DNA of 6,936 bases from Deltaproteobacteria bacterium. GTDB lineage: Bacteria > Desulfobacterota > Deferrimicrobia > Deferrimicrobiales > Deferrimicrobiaceae. The notes under the pieces are model-generated. The model did no database searches. It worked only from the letters and a program-made list of their open reading frames with translations, and was not told the origin of the DNA. The DNA lies in the NCBI GenBank assembly GCA_021802685.1, contig JAJZRM010000155.1:1-6936 (forward strand). Direction: 5' to 3'. Within the stretch, counting starts at the first letter, position 1; each line of letters starts with the position of its first letter. A program made the translations under genes and the position numbers. Of this stretch, positions 6,050 to 6,936 are shown one piece after another.

Positions 6050-6140
6050 GAAACGCCTCCTTCCGCCGGGCCGGTTGGGCTCCCCGGAATCGTCGCCGCG
6101 TTCGACACGGAAATCCCCACCAACACTACAGACAACCGGG

Positions 6141-6530
6141 TTACCTTCGAATCGTGTGCATGGCGATGGGCAACAGGACGTTGAACGGCTTCGGAAGGAA
6201 CGCGCGCGCCAACATGTCGATTACGGCATGTCCGGCCATCGTCGACGGCACTGTCGGACCCCTTTTTATCGGCGCACGGGTTGAAACGGGAGGCGGTCCT
6301 GAGTTTTTAAAATATAACATGGTTTCAATCTGTTTCTCCAAGGATTTCCTGTTCGCGCTGCGTTCATCGAATCGGACCGTGATCCTCCCCGTCCGGTGAT
6401 TCGCGGACGCCTCGACGACGCCATCCACACCGATCAGGGACGCTTCGATGCGCTTGCACGCCTGAATGTCCCCGAGCAGCAGTTTCGTTTCGAACCGGAT
6501 CCTTCCCGGCAGTATGCTCAAAGGCGCCAT
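6141..6530 (-). CDS. HMA-like domain protein (second heavy-metal-associated-type fold, no CxxC)
   Basis: This 129-residue protein starts 'MAPLSILPGRIRFET' and carries the pattern of HMA_2-type domains: 'LPGRIRFE', a middle helix with one Cys (QACKRIEASL), and the strand 'ASANHRTGRITVRFDE'. It lacks the CxxC site. The C-terminal 30 residues are hydrophobic ('FLPKPFNVLLPIAMHTIRR') and may contact the membrane. The start is ATG 6530, because GGAGGAGG lies five bases upstream. An alternative ATG at 6557 overlaps the upstream stop as ATGA and would add nine residues that are mostly the translated Shine-Dalgarno. A gap of 91 bp with no visible sigma-54 promoter separates it from the His-rich gene. 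Its fold matches the N terminus of the ATPase at 3336-5408, so it is probably a partner in the same pathway. Confidence 0.86.
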   Translation of the reverse strand: MAPLSILPGRIRFETKLLLGDIQACKRIEASLIGVDGVVEASANHRTGRITVRFDERSANRKSLEKQIETMLYFKNSGPPPVSTRAPIKRGPTVPSTMAGHAVIDMLARAFLPKPFNVLLPIAMHTIRR

Positions 6531-6553
6531 CCTTCCCTCCTCCTCCTGTATCG

Positions 6554-6841
6554 TCATCTGTTACTCCGAAAACGCTCGCGGCCGACGCGGCATACCTTCC
6601 GAAAAAGGCATGCCTCGCAGACCGCCACCGCATCCGCCGAGCAAACGGCCGCGGCATGTTTCGGGCAGCCTCGCTTCGTTTTCCCTCTGTCCGCTCCGGT
6701 CGCATTCCCGCCGGTATTCAAATAGCCGGCGATCAGGCCGACGACCGTCTCGCCGTTCATCTTCGCCGTGTCGTAGATCACCAGGAGGCTGCAGGTCCTT
6801 CGGTTGACCGAAGCCTGCGTGATCCCCTTGTTTTTCAACAA
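6554..6841 (-). CDS. HMA-like protein with cysteine-rich tail, 5' end damaged or cut off
   Basis: The open frame extends from 6883, but the only plausible start codon is TTG at 6841. The visible part is the second half of an HMA_2-type fold ('GITQASVNRRTCSLLVIYD', 'NGETVVGLIAGYL'). A linker and a Cys-rich tail follow: C59, C67, C75, C78 and C84 (numbered from TTG), including CEAC. Five more codons of fold-like sequence precede it (AFDVED), and then two in-frame TAG codons (6889-6884) interrupt it. The usual first strand with PGR is missing. The tail could bind metal (inference). Its stop overlaps a possible ATG of the next HMA gene as ATGA, so it is the first visible gene of the ATPase operon. 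The 5' end may be a real truncation or a joined-sequence fault. Confidence 0.65.
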   Translation of the reverse strand: MLKNKGITQASVNRRTCSLLVIYDTAKMNGETVVGLIAGYLNTGGNATGADRGKTKRGCPKHAAAVCSADAVAVCEACLFRKVCRVGRERFRSNR

Positions 6842-6883
6842 AGCGTCCTCGACATCGAACGCCAGGCCCGAGCTGAGGCCAGA

Positions 6884-6936
6884 CTACTACCTCCCAATTC
6901 TCGCTCCGCCGCTTGCCCTCCGGCACCCACAGCCTC
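6884..6936. other. Right-edge segment with no assignable gene
   Basis: Two tandem TAG codons close the HMA frame here on the minus strand. The other minus frames stay open to the edge (for example a reading with 'ENWEVVVWPQLG') but match nothing I recognise. It may be the end of a different gene or a chimeric edge. Confidence 0.4.

Noticed and set aside
6050..6140. Third sigma-54 promoter before the His-rich companion gene
   Set aside because: No GG-N10-GC element with correct spacing was found; the nearest TGG sequences fail at the -12 position.
6561..6926. Minus-strand open frame (121 codons) near the right edge
   Set aside because: It overlaps the HMA-like Cys-rich gene in another frame and shows no fold or motif over most of its length. 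Only the first 20 residues or so might belong to a different, cut-off gene.

Overview
The window reads as part of a heavy-metal handling locus from a GC-rich Gram-negative bacterium, most plausibly a deltaproteobacterium-like lineage (Geobacter/Desulfuromonas type). That placement is inferred from gene style: an outer-membrane efflux lipoprotein, sigma-54/NtrC-type control, and HMA-type P-ATPases with small companion proteins. Every supported gene lies on the minus strand, so the locus is read from high to low coordinates.

Right block (about 6883 to 3336): a metal-ATPase gene set. It begins with an HMA-like small protein that has a cysteine-rich tail and a damaged 5' end. An HMA-domain protein follows, then a single-membrane-helix protein with a histidine-rich N terminus, then a 64-residue membrane-anchored coiled-coil protein, and finally a 690-residue P1B-type ATPase. 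The ATPase carries a Y-S-C motif where most relatives have C-P-C. Gene spacing is tight except for a 91-bp gap, so one transcription unit is likely.

Middle block (3335 to 2040): a regulatory gap with a sigma-54 promoter (3176-3191) and an upstream enhancer-like repeat/palindrome (3263-3320). It drives a small one-helix protein with two C-terminal cysteines, a conserved-looking 80-residue basic protein, and a receiver-only response regulator.

Left block (2039 to 1): a second, nearly identical sigma-54 promoter (1893-1908) with a diverged copy of the same upstream repeat (1991-2026). It precedes a full sigma-54 enhancer-binding response regulator, followed by the 5' part of a CusC/TolC-type outer-membrane efflux lipoprotein that runs off the window.

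How it may work together (inference): the NtrC-type regulator probably binds the 36-bp repeats and activates both sigma-54 promoters, including its own. The receiver-only paralogue is driven by the other promoter and could compete for the same phosphoryl signal. The P-ATPase with its HMA/His/Cys-rich companions would export a metal across the inner membrane, and the outer-membrane protein belongs to an RND-type export system. No sensor kinase is visible. Both extreme ends show signs of a sequence junction (about 1-45 and 6884-6936), and the efflux gene shows a likely one-base frameshift near its start. These could be real rearrangements or assembly or sequencing faults.
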